In this document: positions 26,032 through 34,058 of the stretch, in pieces
Layout: each line of letters starts with the position of its first letter
Position numbering within the stretch: the first letter of the stretch is position 1
Assembly: GCA_964459995.1 (NCBI GenBank)
Contig: CAYWOR010000009.1
Location: forward strand, 1-64,000
From: CAZSHG01 sp964459995
GTDB lineage: Bacteria; UBP14; UBA6098
Reading direction: 5' to 3'
Length of the DNA: 64,000 nt
The notes under the pieces: generated by a model
The model's input: the letters and a program-made list of their open reading frames with translations, nothing else
Databases searched by the model: none
What the model was told of the DNA's origin: nothing
Made by a program: the position numbers and the translations under genes

Positions 26032-27243
26032 TTATCTATTCTGCAATGCTCGTATTAAAGGCGGAAGAACCTCGAAAACATCTCCGACTATTCCAATATC
26101 CGCAATATCGAAGATTGGTGCGGATTTGTCTTTGTTTATCGCGACGATAAAATCCGATGTCTGCATGCCAACTTTGTGTTGAACCGCTCCGCTAATTCCG
26201 CAGGCGATATAAAGCTTCGGCGCGACAGTCTTGCCGGTTTGCCCAACCTGATTTCGATAGGGTATCCAACCGGCATCGACAGCGGCTCTGCTCGCGCCGA
26301 CAGCCCCCCCGAGAGTTTTGGCAAGCTCGTAAAGCAGTCCGAAGCCGTCCTGCCCTCCGATTCCGCGCCCTCCGCTGATAATGATATCCGCATCTGCAAC
26401 CGATAATTCCTCGCCCGATGAGTCGTCGATGCGCTCGATAATTATCTTAGCGAATTCGCCGATAGCGATTTCATTCGGGTCTATTTCGATAATTTCGCCC
26501 TTGCGGGATGAATCCGGTTGTGCCTCTTTGAAAACCTTGTGGCGAACAGTAGCCATCTGCGGGCGATGCTCTGGGCAAAGTATTGTCGCCATGATATTTC
26601 CGCCGAATGCGGGACGAGTCTGAAGCAGATTTCCCGTTTCGGGGTCGATATCGAGAGCGGTGCAGTCGGCGGTTAGGCCGGTTTCCAGTTTTATTGCGAG
26701 GCGTGGAATAAGGCTTCTGCCGACAACAGTTGCACCGGTGAGGAAAATCTCCGGCTTGAACTTCCGCACTGCAAATTCCAGCGCAGTCGCAATCCTCTCC
26801 TCGATGAAATCCTTATATTGCGGGCTGTCGATGAGATACACAACATCCGCGCCACGTAAGATAGCCTCTTTGGCGAGTTCTGTGATTCCTTCGCCGACAA
26901 TAGCAACTCCCAAACGAGAATCGCGACAATCCGCGAGACGCCTACCTTCATTAAGAAGCTCGAAAACCACCGGCGCAAGGTGTCCATCGGGGGTTATTTC
27001 GCCATAGACCCATACATCATGGTAGCTTTCCTTGGCTGGCGTTCCGAAAGCCTTCGGTTGCTCTTCATGCCTTAAAACAATGGCTCCGAAAGCACAGCTG
27101 GTGATACAAGCACCGCAAAGTGTGCATTTGTCGTAGTCGATAATGGCGATATCACCGCTAAGGCTTATTGCGCCAAAGGGGCAAGCCCCAAGGCAAACCC
27201 CGCAACCGGTGCATTCTTCCGATATTATCTGAAGTATATTCAT
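26032..27243 (-). CDS. etfA: Electron transfer flavoprotein alpha subunit with N-terminal 2x[4Fe-4S] ferredoxin domain
   Basis: A 403-residue fusion. Residues 1-60 are a bacterial-type ferredoxin with two Cys motifs (CTGCGVCLGACP at 11-22, and CTLCGACITSCAFGA). Residues about 75-403 are EtfA, with an FAD-binding C-terminal part (SGGRGIGGQDGFGLLYEL, GASRAAVDAGWIPYRNQVGQTG, YIACGISGAVQHKVGM). EtfA normally pairs with EtfB to carry electrons from acyl-CoA or other dehydrogenases. Ferredoxin-fused EtfA occurs in electron-bifurcating and related anaerobic systems. Neither etfB nor a dehydrogenase flanks it, so the partner must be encoded elsewhere. The upstream neighbour is a PorQ-like outer-membrane protein, an unusual companion. 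Confidence 0.93.
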   Translation of the reverse strand: MNILQIISEECTGCGVCLGACPFGAISLSGDIAIIDYDKCTLCGACITSCAFGAIVLRHEEQPKAFGTPAKESYHDVWVYGEITPDGHLAPVVFELLNEGRRLADCRDSRLGVAIVGEGITELAKEAILRGADVVYLIDSPQYKDFIEERIATALEFAVRKFKPEIFLTGATVVGRSLIPRLAIKLETGLTADCTALDIDPETGNLLQTRPAFGGNIMATILCPEHRPQMATVRHKVFKEAQPDSSRKGEIIEIDPNEIAIGEFAKIIIERIDDSSGEELSVADADIIISGGRGIGGQDGFGLLYELAKTLGGAVGASRAAVDAGWIPYRNQVGQTGKTVAPKLYIACGISGAVQHKVGMQTSDFIVAINKDKSAPIFDIADIGIVGDVFEVLPPLIRALQNR

Positions 27244-27256
27244 CGTAAATCTCTTT

Positions 27257-28195
27257 TTAGCGCTGTCCGAAACCTTCGTAGGCCAACCCGAATTTGTGGG
27301 TCATTCCCAATTCGCCGTAATGTTCGAAGGCGTAATCGATTACCATGCCGCGGTAATCTATACCGAAACCGGCGGTCAATCCGCGAAGTGTCTCATCTTT
27401 CGCAAGTTCGCCGTCGATTTTATCGCGAAGCTTGTAACCAAGGCGCAAAGACAGTGGTTTCAACTGCACGAAGTCGATACCGAAACCGCCGGTAAATCCT
27501 TCGTCGGCATACCAATCGCCCTGCGCAGAAGCGAAAATAGGAAGGCCTTTAAGTCTGTAACTCACTCCGATTCCGGCATTTAGAGGAAGAGATTCCGCAG
27601 AATCGATGTGTGCCGAAAAAACCGTGCCCGCGTTCTTCAGAACAGCTCCGACCTGGCCTCTGCCGTAATCGAATTTCATTAACACTCCCAAATCTACGCC
27701 TACTGCCGCCGCAGATGTCGAATCGATACTACTCGATGCGAAGAAAGGCGCGATTCCAAAGGAGAGTTTTTCGAATATCTCACGCGAATAGGCCAAAGAG
27801 AAGGCTAAATCGGTTGCGGAAAAATCGCCGATAACATCGCCGTCGTTGTTTGTTCGCTCCATCGTGCCGTAGCTGATGAATCGGACAGCTAAACCCAATT
27901 TGCCGAAATCGAAACCCTTTTGCGCGACGACATCTCCACCGGTAATGCCGGCATAGAGCACGCCGAAGCTTGTCCCGACGGACAAATCTCGCTCGAAACT
28001 CATACTTGCCGGATTAGAGAGCATCGCATGCGGGCCTTTGGCATAACCGACTCCCGCGCCGCCCATAGAAGCGGCTTTGGGGGAGAAGGTCATCTTGAGA
28101 AATGTCATCTCGGAGGTCCCTGCATTGTCGGAAATTCCGAAAAGCGCATTCGATGCAAGAACAAAGAGAATAATAAAGACGCCGATTTTGTTCAT
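27257..28195 (-). CDS. PorV/PorQ-like outer-membrane protein
   Basis: A 312-residue protein with a signal peptide (about 1-22) and the N-terminal pattern of the FadL-like PorV/PorQ family: KMTFSPKAASMGGAGVGYAKG followed by SNPASM. Regular beta strands follow to the end. In Bacteroidota, PorV and PorQ attach to the type IX translocon, receive sorted cargo or help it to the surface. The start was set at ATG 28195; an in-frame TTG lies three codons upstream. It sits between a SPOR protein and the ferredoxin-EtfA gene on one strand. The family call is good, the exact role is inferred. Confidence 0.8.
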   Translation of the reverse strand: MNKIGVFIILFVLASNALFGISDNAGTSEMTFLKMTFSPKAASMGGAGVGYAKGPHAMLSNPASMSFERDLSVGTSFGVLYAGITGGDVVAQKGFDFGKLGLAVRFISYGTMERTNNDGDVIGDFSATDLAFSLAYSREIFEKLSFGIAPFFASSSIDSTSAAAVGVDLGVLMKFDYGRGQVGAVLKNAGTVFSAHIDSAESLPLNAGIGVSYRLKGLPIFASAQGDWYADEGFTGGFGIDFVQLKPLSLRLGYKLRDKIDGELAKDETLRGLTAGFGIDYRGMVIDYAFEHYGELGMTHKFGLAYEGFGQR

Positions 28196-28253
28196 TTTTA
28201 CCAATCCAATACAATAATCATTTAATAAATAACATTAATTAAAATCATATAAT

Positions 28254-28982
28254 CTATTGATGAGCAGGTAGTTCAACCACTTTTGCAATCAATTCTCCTG
28301 CAAGTGCATCCGCACGCGCCGCCGCTTCGCCTTTAGTTACAAACTGCCCGCCAAATACGATAAACAAATGCTCTCCGCCGCGTTCTTCAGGCACAATGAA
28401 AGGGGTCAGGCCTTCACCGCGAACTTTTACCGCCATCTGCTCCGCGAGGGAACGAGCCGAAAATGCACCAAACTGAAGCGTCCATCCCTCCGGAATCTCC
28501 TCCGCCTCTTCATGGGCAATCTCATCGAAAACCTCCGAAGGACGCTCTAAATCCACGAAGCGCGATAAATAGGGCATTTTCGCCACAAGTGCGCTATATC
28601 GCTCGCAACTATCGGGATCGATTATGTCGTAGCAGTATATTTCCGCCAAGCCGAGTTGCGCCAAAGGAAGAAGCTCGGGATCCGTAACATTGGCCAAATA
28701 TCCACGCGCAGTATGCGGTTTTGTCAGAATATGCGCGCATTTTCCTTGCAGAAGGAAAACCCTGTCATGCGGATTCGTGATTCTGTCCGCAAGGTCGAAA
28801 GCGCTCTGATATAATCCGCGCGAATAGGCCAACTGTGCCCGAATGAAAAGCGTGCTGTCGCTTATCGAATGGCTAAGCTCGGTATCCAGCGATTCAGGAC
28901 TTACAGCAACCGCCTGTGCGCTAAGATTAACCACTACAAAGAGCAGATAAGCAATAATGCGAATTTTGTGCCGAAATTTCAT
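28254..28982 (-). CDS. Exported SPOR-domain protein
   Basis: A 242-residue protein with an N-terminal signal or anchor (about 6-24), a helical middle resembling TPR/Sel1 repeats (LFIRAQLAYSRGLYQSAFDL and RVFLLQGKCAHI) and a C-terminal SPOR domain (about 165-242: WTLQFGAFSARSLAEQMAVK, FIVFGGQFVTKGEA). SPOR domains bind denuded glycan strands at division sites. The start ATG 28982 follows GGACGG at four bases. It heads the minus-strand run with the PorQ-like, EtfA and permease genes, with gaps of 13 to 58 bases. Function: probably envelope or division related. Confidence 0.8.
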   Translation of the reverse strand: MKFRHKIRIIAYLLFVVVNLSAQAVAVSPESLDTELSHSISDSTLFIRAQLAYSRGLYQSAFDLADRITNPHDRVFLLQGKCAHILTKPHTARGYLANVTDPELLPLAQLGLAEIYCYDIIDPDSCERYSALVAKMPYLSRFVDLERPSEVFDEIAHEEAEEIPEGWTLQFGAFSARSLAEQMAVKVRGEGLTPFIVPEERGGEHLFIVFGGQFVTKGEAAARADALAGELIAKVVELPAHQ

Positions 28983-29078
28983 TTTCCGTCCAATTTTATA
29001 ATACCGCATAAAAGTTAAGCGCAGAACGGCAGATGTCAACCATAAATCCGAGTTTGCAACGATTAGAATAACTTCAGC

Positions 29079-29106
29079 TTGAAATTACCCGCGAAGTGCC
29101 TATAAT
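29079..29106 (+). promoter_or_regulatory. Sigma70-type promoter abutting the ABC-2-type gene
   Basis: TTGAAA (29079-29084), 16-bp spacer, consensus TATAAT (29101-29106). The ATG lies only eight bases after the -10 box, so the transcript would start at or within one or two bases of the codon. Confidence 0.65.
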
Positions 29107-29114
29107 TACCCGAT

Positions 29115-30803
29115 ATGTTCGAACTGATACTTCATACTAAACCGAAGCAATTAGCGCGCCTAATTTTCAGCCGGCGATTAGAACGTATGGCCAAGGTCAT
29201 TGTCGGTTTCATCGTTCTGGGGATATTCTTTACCGGCACATTTGTGCTTTTCCATCGGCTTTTTTCCTATCTCGTAACTGTCCAAGACATCGGGGTTCTT
29301 CTCATAGATAAACTTGTCGGAATAGGCTTTTTGGCCTTTTTTCTGATGTTAGTGATTTCGAACCTAATAACCTCGATTAGCTCGCTTTACAATTCGAAAG
29401 AAACCGCTTTCCTTATGGCTTCGCCGCTCGAATACCGTGAGGTTTTTTGGGTCAAATTCATCGACACGCTTTTCTATTCGAGCTGGGCGACTCTTGTGAT
29501 TACAGTTCCGGCATTTATCGCCTATTCGATGGTTCACAACCTTCCTTTTTGGGATTACCTTATTTTCGCCGGATTAGTAATACCCCCATTTCTGCTAATC
29601 ACATCGGCGCTTGGGGCCGCTTTTTCGCTTATATTCTTTCCGCTGGCCTATAGATTCGGCACTCGTAAGATAATGATTCTGCTGGCCATTATCGGCGTTG
29701 CGGCACTTTTTATGATGATGAGAGCGAGGTTTTCGCGAATCCTATTTTCGGCACAGGGTGATTTGGCTTTGCTGAACTACTATCTTCGCGAATTAGCTCG
29801 TAACGACACGCCGATACTCCCGAACGTTTGGATTGTTGAGATTCTGCAATCAGCGAGAACCGGCAAATTCTCGAACATGTGGTTTTATATCTCCATGCTG
29901 GTCTCTACAGCTGGTGCGGCGATGGTCGCTCTCGACATTCTCGCCGAAAAGCTATATTACAGCGCATATAGAGCGGCGGGTGAGCTTCTTGGAAGACGTC
30001 GTAAAGTTTCAAAACGGAAGGATTTCTATTCTACCTCTTGGAAGTTTTTCAGCGTTTTCCCGAAGGATATGCGGTCGCTCTTTGTGAAAGATATCCGCCT
30101 ATTTCTGCGAGACCCCGGGCAGTGGACGCAATTTACGATTCTCCTCGTGTTGGTTGTATTCTACCTCATAAACCTCCGGAAAGTTCCGCTGAATGTCGAG
30201 GGGCTTTATTGGCGCACTTTGATAAGCTTCGTAAATTATGCCTTTTGTGGATATATACTCGCGACACTCTCCGTCCGTTTCGTTTACCCCTCATTTTCGA
30301 TGGAGGGACAGAGTTTTTGGTCGATAGCATCGTCGCCTGTTAAACTGCGAAAGGTTTTTTGGGAGAAATTCTGGATAGCTTTCATAATTTTCTTTGTCAT
30401 CGCCGAGGTCGTGGCTGTGGTTTCCAACAGTATCCTATCCCAATCTCTTGCGATGACATTACTTACCGGCGGTGGGATTTTCTTGATGAGCATTTCTCTA
30501 ACCGCCATCTCGACAGGGCTTGGGAGCATCTACCCGAGCTTCGAGGAGCCTAACCCCGGCAAAATAGCCTCTTCAGGCGGCGGAATGATATGCGCCTTGG
30601 TTAGCCTCGTTTATGTAGCGCTTTCGACCCTCGCGTTAGCAATTCCCACGCACAATTACCTAAGTTTTCTCATCGGTCAAAGGGCGAGTTTCCCGACAGC
30701 AGAGGTTGCAATTGGTTTTGCCTCGTTGATTGTGATCAACATCGCCGCGACATATATTCCCCTTAAATTGGGGCTTAGAGCTGTCGATAAGCTCGAATTC
30801 TGA
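29115..30803 (+). CDS. ABC-2-type transporter membrane protein (PF16949-like)
   Basis: A 562-residue integral membrane protein with about 12 hydrophobic segments. The segment NSKETAFLMASPLEYREVFW (about 95-114) and a similar second one (SIASSPVKLRKVFWEKF) are the paired internal signatures of the exporter permeases annotated as putative ABC-2 type. These repeats suggest two homologous halves. No ATPase gene is next to it, unusual for this family. The gene begins with ATG eight bases after a -10 box and has no Shine-Dalgarno, so it may be read from a leaderless mRNA. Convergent with the NadR-like kinase gene, 29 bases apart. Confidence 0.82.
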   Translation: MFELILHTKPKQLARLIFSRRLERMAKVIVGFIVLGIFFTGTFVLFHRLFSYLVTVQDIGVLLIDKLVGIGFLAFFLMLVISNLITSISSLYNSKETAFLMASPLEYREVFWVKFIDTLFYSSWATLVITVPAFIAYSMVHNLPFWDYLIFAGLVIPPFLLITSALGAAFSLIFFPLAYRFGTRKIMILLAIIGVAALFMMMRARFSRILFSAQGDLALLNYYLRELARNDTPILPNVWIVEILQSARTGKFSNMWFYISMLVSTAGAAMVALDILAEKLYYSAYRAAGELLGRRRKVSKRKDFYSTSWKFFSVFPKDMRSLFVKDIRLFLRDPGQWTQFTILLVLVVFYLINLRKVPLNVEGLYWRTLISFVNYAFCGYILATLSVRFVYPSFSMEGQSFWSIASSPVKLRKVFWEKFWIAFIIFFVIAEVVAVVSNSILSQSLAMTLLTGGGIFLMSISLTAISTGLGSIYPSFEEPNPGKIASSGGGMICALVSLVYVALSTLALAIPTHNYLSFLIGQRASFPTAEVAIGFASLIVINIAATYIPLKLGLRAVDKLEF

Positions 30804-30832
30804 CAATTCCAAATCCCAGCTTTTGAATTGCT

Positions 30833-31450
30833 TTATCGGTTTTCGATAAGCTTGAATATCGAAGTATCGAACTCGATTCCCCGCGAATCGAGCCATCCGG
30901 GGAATTTGCTTTCGATATGCGCTATTGTAGATCTGACCCTTTGGGAAGGGTCCCCGGAAACCTCGACATAAGAAACAGAATACAGTTTCAGTATGGCGAG
31001 TATCATGCCATCGACCTGAGATTGATAAAGGGGGCTTGGCGTGCGGACACCGTCGTCTTCCACTGGGAATTCGCCGGGCCGAAGGAAGATTAAGACATCG
31101 TAAGGGTAGTTTTGATAATGTCTTAGGACAATTTCTTGATAACTTTCGATATGTTCGCGGGCAACGTCGCAATGACGTAGAAATAGAACGAGGTTATCAA
31201 AAATGCTTCTATCCGAGACGAATCCCGAATCTGCACACTCGAGTTCGCTGTCTATCTGAGCCTGAAGAACAGAGTATTGGAAGCGAACAATATCGTCTGG
31301 CACAGCGCGAAGTTCGGTGAGAGTTTTTCCCATTTCGGCAAGAACAACTCGCGCTTGTTCGCGAATCAGCGGAAGACGTAGCTCCTTCGCGAGCAAACGC
31401 GAAAGAGTGCTTTTTCCAGTTGAAGATGCGCCTATGAGGGCGATTTTCAT
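30833..31450 (-). CDS. NadR-like P-loop kinase (AAA_28 domain)
   Basis: A 205-residue P-loop NTPase. Walker A is GASSTGKST near the N-terminus, followed by the LAKELRLPLIREQARVVL region seen in NadR-type nucleoside kinases, and Walker-B-like segments (GFVSDRSIFDN, YDVLIFLRPG). It lacks the nucleotidyltransferase domain of bifunctional NadR. Likely reactions are phosphorylation of a nucleoside such as nicotinamide riboside, or of another small substrate. It stands alone on the minus strand between two plus-strand genes. The gap upstream (31451-31678) holds a palindrome belonging to the neighbouring permease. Confidence 0.8.
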   Translation of the reverse strand: MKIALIGASSTGKSTLSRLLAKELRLPLIREQARVVLAEMGKTLTELRAVPDDIVRFQYSVLQAQIDSELECADSGFVSDRSIFDNLVLFLRHCDVAREHIESYQEIVLRHYQNYPYDVLIFLRPGEFPVEDDGVRTPSPLYQSQVDGMILAILKLYSVSYVEVSGDPSQRVRSTIAHIESKFPGWLDSRGIEFDTSIFKLIENR

Positions 31451-31577
31451 CGCTTCCGGCCTTTGAGAAATTTCGTCATAACTATTTGATAATCATACCG
31501 ATAGCCTAAACATGGCTAAGATGCCTATTCCAAATATAGTTTCGCTACAGGCTCTGGTCAAGCATTATCGAAAGAGG

Positions 31578-31638
31578 ATTATTCGCAAATTTCACTTGAA
31601 ACCCACGAATAATTCACTATTATTTACCGACATATAAT
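31578..31638 (+). promoter_or_regulatory. Palindrome plus -10 box upstream of the metal permease
   Basis: ATTATTCG (31578-31585) and CGAATAAT (31606-31613) form an 8-bp inverted repeat with a 20-bp centre; a TATAAT lies at 31633-31638. No good -35 box is present at the normal distance, which would fit a gene needing an activator or a MerR-type regulator. Which factor binds is unknown. Confidence 0.4.
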
Positions 31639-31678
31639 AGTAACTTAGCACTATAATTCCATAATTGGGAGAATGACA

Positions 31679-32749
31679 ATGTTCAATCAAATTATTCATA
31701 CATTTCTTCATTATTTCATCGAGGTTCTGCCCTCACTGGCGATAGGATTTGTCCTCAGCGGCTTGATTCATGAGTTCATTCCTTCAAAAATTGTTGAAAG
31801 GCATCTTGGCGGCAAGGGCATAGGGCCGCTTCTTTGGGCCACTCTAATTGGAACATTGCTTCCGATTTGTTGTGTCGGTTCTCTTCCGGTTGCACTGAGC
31901 CTTCACAAGAAAGGCGCGAAAATCGGCTCGGTGGTTTCATTTCTAATCGCGACTCCGGCAACCTCGCTTACAGCGCTATTTGTAACCTATTCACTTTTCG
32001 GAATGGGATTTACAGTCTATATCTTTGCGGCTGTGATAGTTATGGGTGTTTTGATTGGCGCTTTGTCGAACATACTCGGTTTTGCGCTGATAAAAGTGGA
32101 TGAACCGCCAAGTTGTTGTTCAGCAAAGAATTGCGAGAATGAAAGTTCGAATACCGATCCGGTGTGCGGGATGTCAGTTTCGGAGGATACTGATCTGGTA
32201 ATAATCTATAAAGGCCGCAAAATCTATTTTTGCTCCGCTCATTGCCTTGAAAAATTTGAAAAAGACCCTGATAAATACAATCAAGAAGGCCATGTGCATG
32301 AATCCTATTGCGATGCGCATGCAAAGCCGAAGGCATCTTTCGGTCGAAAGCTCTTGGATGCATTTATCTTCGCTTTTTGGAAAATGCCAAAAGATATCGG
32401 TCTCGAACTTCTAATTGGAATTCTTATAGCCGCAGTCGTGGCGAGTTTCGATCCTTTAGGAAATTTGATCAACCGCTATCTCGGCGGATTCTGGGGGTAT
32501 CCTTTCAGCCTCTTGGTTGGGATTTTCGTCTATGTCTGCTCGACTGCCAGCGTTCCGCTTGCCCACGCTCTTAATGCACAGGGGATGAATATCGGTGCGG
32601 CAATGCTTTTTCTAATTGTCGGACCGGTTACGAGCTGGAGCACAATTCTCGTTGTCCGGAAATATTTCGGCGGCAAAATGCTGGTTTTTTATCTTATCTC
32701 ACTCAGCATATTGTCTGTTATTGCCGGCTACATTTACTCGTTGCTCTGA
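31679..32749 (+). CDS. SO_0444/ArsP-type metal permease with internal YHS domain
   Basis: A 356-residue membrane protein with two bundles of about four helices each, separated by a soluble loop (about 140-220). Each half has the DUF318-type signature: LLPICCVGSLPVALSLHKKG in the first, STASVPLAHALNAQGMNIG in the second. The loop begins with a Cys pair (PSCCSAKNCE). It carries a YHS domain (DPVCGMSVSEDTDLVIIYKG, then YFCSAHCLEKFEKDPDKY) and a short His/Cys stretch (GHVHESYCDAHA). This is the layout of the Cu/Zn or heavy-metal efflux permeases. Two start codons are possible; ATG 31679 was preferred because GGGAGA is six bases upstream. Related in theme to the YHS-tailed TonB receptor. Confidence 0.86.
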   Translation: MFNQIIHTFLHYFIEVLPSLAIGFVLSGLIHEFIPSKIVERHLGGKGIGPLLWATLIGTLLPICCVGSLPVALSLHKKGAKIGSVVSFLIATPATSLTALFVTYSLFGMGFTVYIFAAVIVMGVLIGALSNILGFALIKVDEPPSCCSAKNCENESSNTDPVCGMSVSEDTDLVIIYKGRKIYFCSAHCLEKFEKDPDKYNQEGHVHESYCDAHAKPKASFGRKLLDAFIFAFWKMPKDIGLELLIGILIAAVVASFDPLGNLINRYLGGFWGYPFSLLVGIFVYVCSTASVPLAHALNAQGMNIGAAMLFLIVGPVTSWSTILVVRKYFGGKMLVFYLISLSILSVIAGYIYSLL

Positions 32750-32754
32750 AATCC

Positions 32755-33016
32755 GGGCGTCGCGCCCCGCCATCTTTCGACCGAGGTTCGAGGTTCTACC
32801 AAAAAATTCGGGTTTTCGCGTAAAAATAGACGCTGGTTTAATGGGGCGGGGCAGGAGGCATCGCGGATATAGAATTCTTGTTTCAGAGTAAAAGCTTCGA
32901 TTACGCGATGCCTTTGTGTCCCGCGAAAATTTAGCAAGCTGGAAATTTACGAAGTAGTTTCAATTTTGTAGATAATTTAGAGATTGCTAACTCAAAACGC
33001 GGGACACGCGACGCCC
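32755..33016. repeat. 262-bp mosaic of four nested inverted repeats (cloverleaf-like element)
   Basis: Four pairs of perfect arms. A: GGGCGTCGCG (32755-32764) with CGCGACGCCC (33007-33016). B: GCCCCGCC (32764-32771) with GGCGGGGC (32845-32852). C: GGCATCGCG (32857-32865) with CGCGATGCC (32904-32912). D: GTGTCCCGCG (32916-32925) with CGCGGGACAC (32998-33007). A encloses B, C and D, so a single strand can fold into a closed stem with three arms. The region lies between the convergent ends of the permease and YbbR genes and holds no gene. It is probably a non-coding mobile or REP/MITE-like element. Confidence 0.7.
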
Positions 33017-33038
33017 TTAAGCGGCACATTTGAGATAA

Positions 33039-33956
33039 CTATCTTTCCTCGAAAGTGAAATATTCGGGATTCATCGAGACAACATTTACGCCCGATGGGT
33101 GAATTACTACGGGACGCACGAATTTCCCCTGTGTCCGCACATCGATATAATCGACGAAAACCTGAATTCTCTCGCGTTTTAGCGAATCTATTTGGGTCTC
33201 TGTGCCTGCGAATGTAAGTTTGATTGTTGCGGGCGAAAGCCTTTCGCCGGAACGGGGCTTGCCGCTTTTTATCGTTACTGGAATATCCTCGAAGGTTATC
33301 TGGTGAAGTGGTTCGACTTCGATGTTAGCTGAAACTTTTGTTGGAGTATAGGAGACAAGATTATTTTCGCGTTGAATCGAAACTACGACAGATGTCGAAG
33401 TATTTAGGTTTTTGAATGTGTCCTGCGAAGTGTAAGCGTATTCGACAGACCTAATCAAATTCTCCGGACCACCCAGAACGATTTTTGTAGGCTCGAAGCG
33501 GATTTTGCTTTCATCTGCCGCATAGCCATCTTCTGGGATTAAAACAAGAGCGCTTTTTACAGGAATTTCGCGATTGGCGTAACGGTCGATTACGAGGCGA
33601 ATAGGCTCGCTTCTCGTATAGCCGATAAATCGGTATTCGACTTCGGGAAGCCGCAGGATAATATTCTCTGGCTCGATGAATCTTTCAGAATATTTAAATC
33701 CCGAGGCATCGATAATTGCCTCTCCCTCGGCGAAAAGAAGTTTGATAAGGTCTTTCCCGCGCCCTTTTAGCGCTACACTAATAGAATCCGGAAGGGGAGA
33801 CCCGATGACATACTCAGATGGCAACCCCTCGACTCTGAGCGGATACACAAAAGTATGCTCATACTGCTGTTCTGTGGCGACATGAAGCCATAATACACAG
33901 GCAACAATCAGCGAAAGAATCTTAATCCAGATATTTTGGAAAGGCCGAAATCTCAT
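33039..33956 (-). CDS. YbbR-like domain protein (CdaR-type)
   Basis: A 305-residue protein with an N-terminal membrane anchor (about 8-28, KILSLIVACVLWLHVATEQQ) and about three YbbR repeats: residues 35-120 (VYPLRVEGLPSEYV), 125-205 (PVKSALVLIPEDGY) and 215-300 (FEDIPVTIKSG). In other bacteria, YbbR proteins (CdaR) regulate the di-adenylate cyclase CdaA encoded next to them. No cyclase gene is adjacent here: upstream are a DUF1460 gene and phosphoglycerate mutase. The gene has its own promoter (34005-34033) in the 102-bp gap, so it may be expressed apart from the upstream operon. Confidence 0.85.
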   Translation of the reverse strand: MRFRPFQNIWIKILSLIVACVLWLHVATEQQYEHTFVYPLRVEGLPSEYVIGSPLPDSISVALKGRGKDLIKLLFAEGEAIIDASGFKYSERFIEPENIILRLPEVEYRFIGYTRSEPIRLVIDRYANREIPVKSALVLIPEDGYAADESKIRFEPTKIVLGGPENLIRSVEYAYTSQDTFKNLNTSTSVVVSIQRENNLVSYTPTKVSANIEVEPLHQITFEDIPVTIKSGKPRSGERLSPATIKLTFAGTETQIDSLKRERIQVFVDYIDVRTQGKFVRPVVIHPSGVNVVSMNPEYFTFEER

Positions 33957-34004
33957 TTATCTCATCTCATAATTAAGCTGTTTTCAACAGGGTAATCGAT
34001 TTTG

Positions 34005-34033
34005 ATAATAATCCACATCCCTTTGATTGTCAA
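34005..34033 (-). promoter_or_regulatory. Sigma70-type promoter of the YbbR gene
   Basis: On the minus strand: consensus TTGACA (34033-34028), 17-bp spacer, TATTAT (34010-34005). The predicted transcription start lies about 42 bases before the ATG at 33956. Confidence 0.65.
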
Positions 34034-34058
34034 TTCGATTCTTCTCAAAAAGCCGAAG

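Noticed and set aside
32734..32937. Small open frame of about 67 codons reading FRGTQRHRVIEAF... in the gap after the permease
   Set aside because: It lies within the palindromic mosaic and translates the repeat; no ribosome-binding site. I treat the region as a non-coding element.
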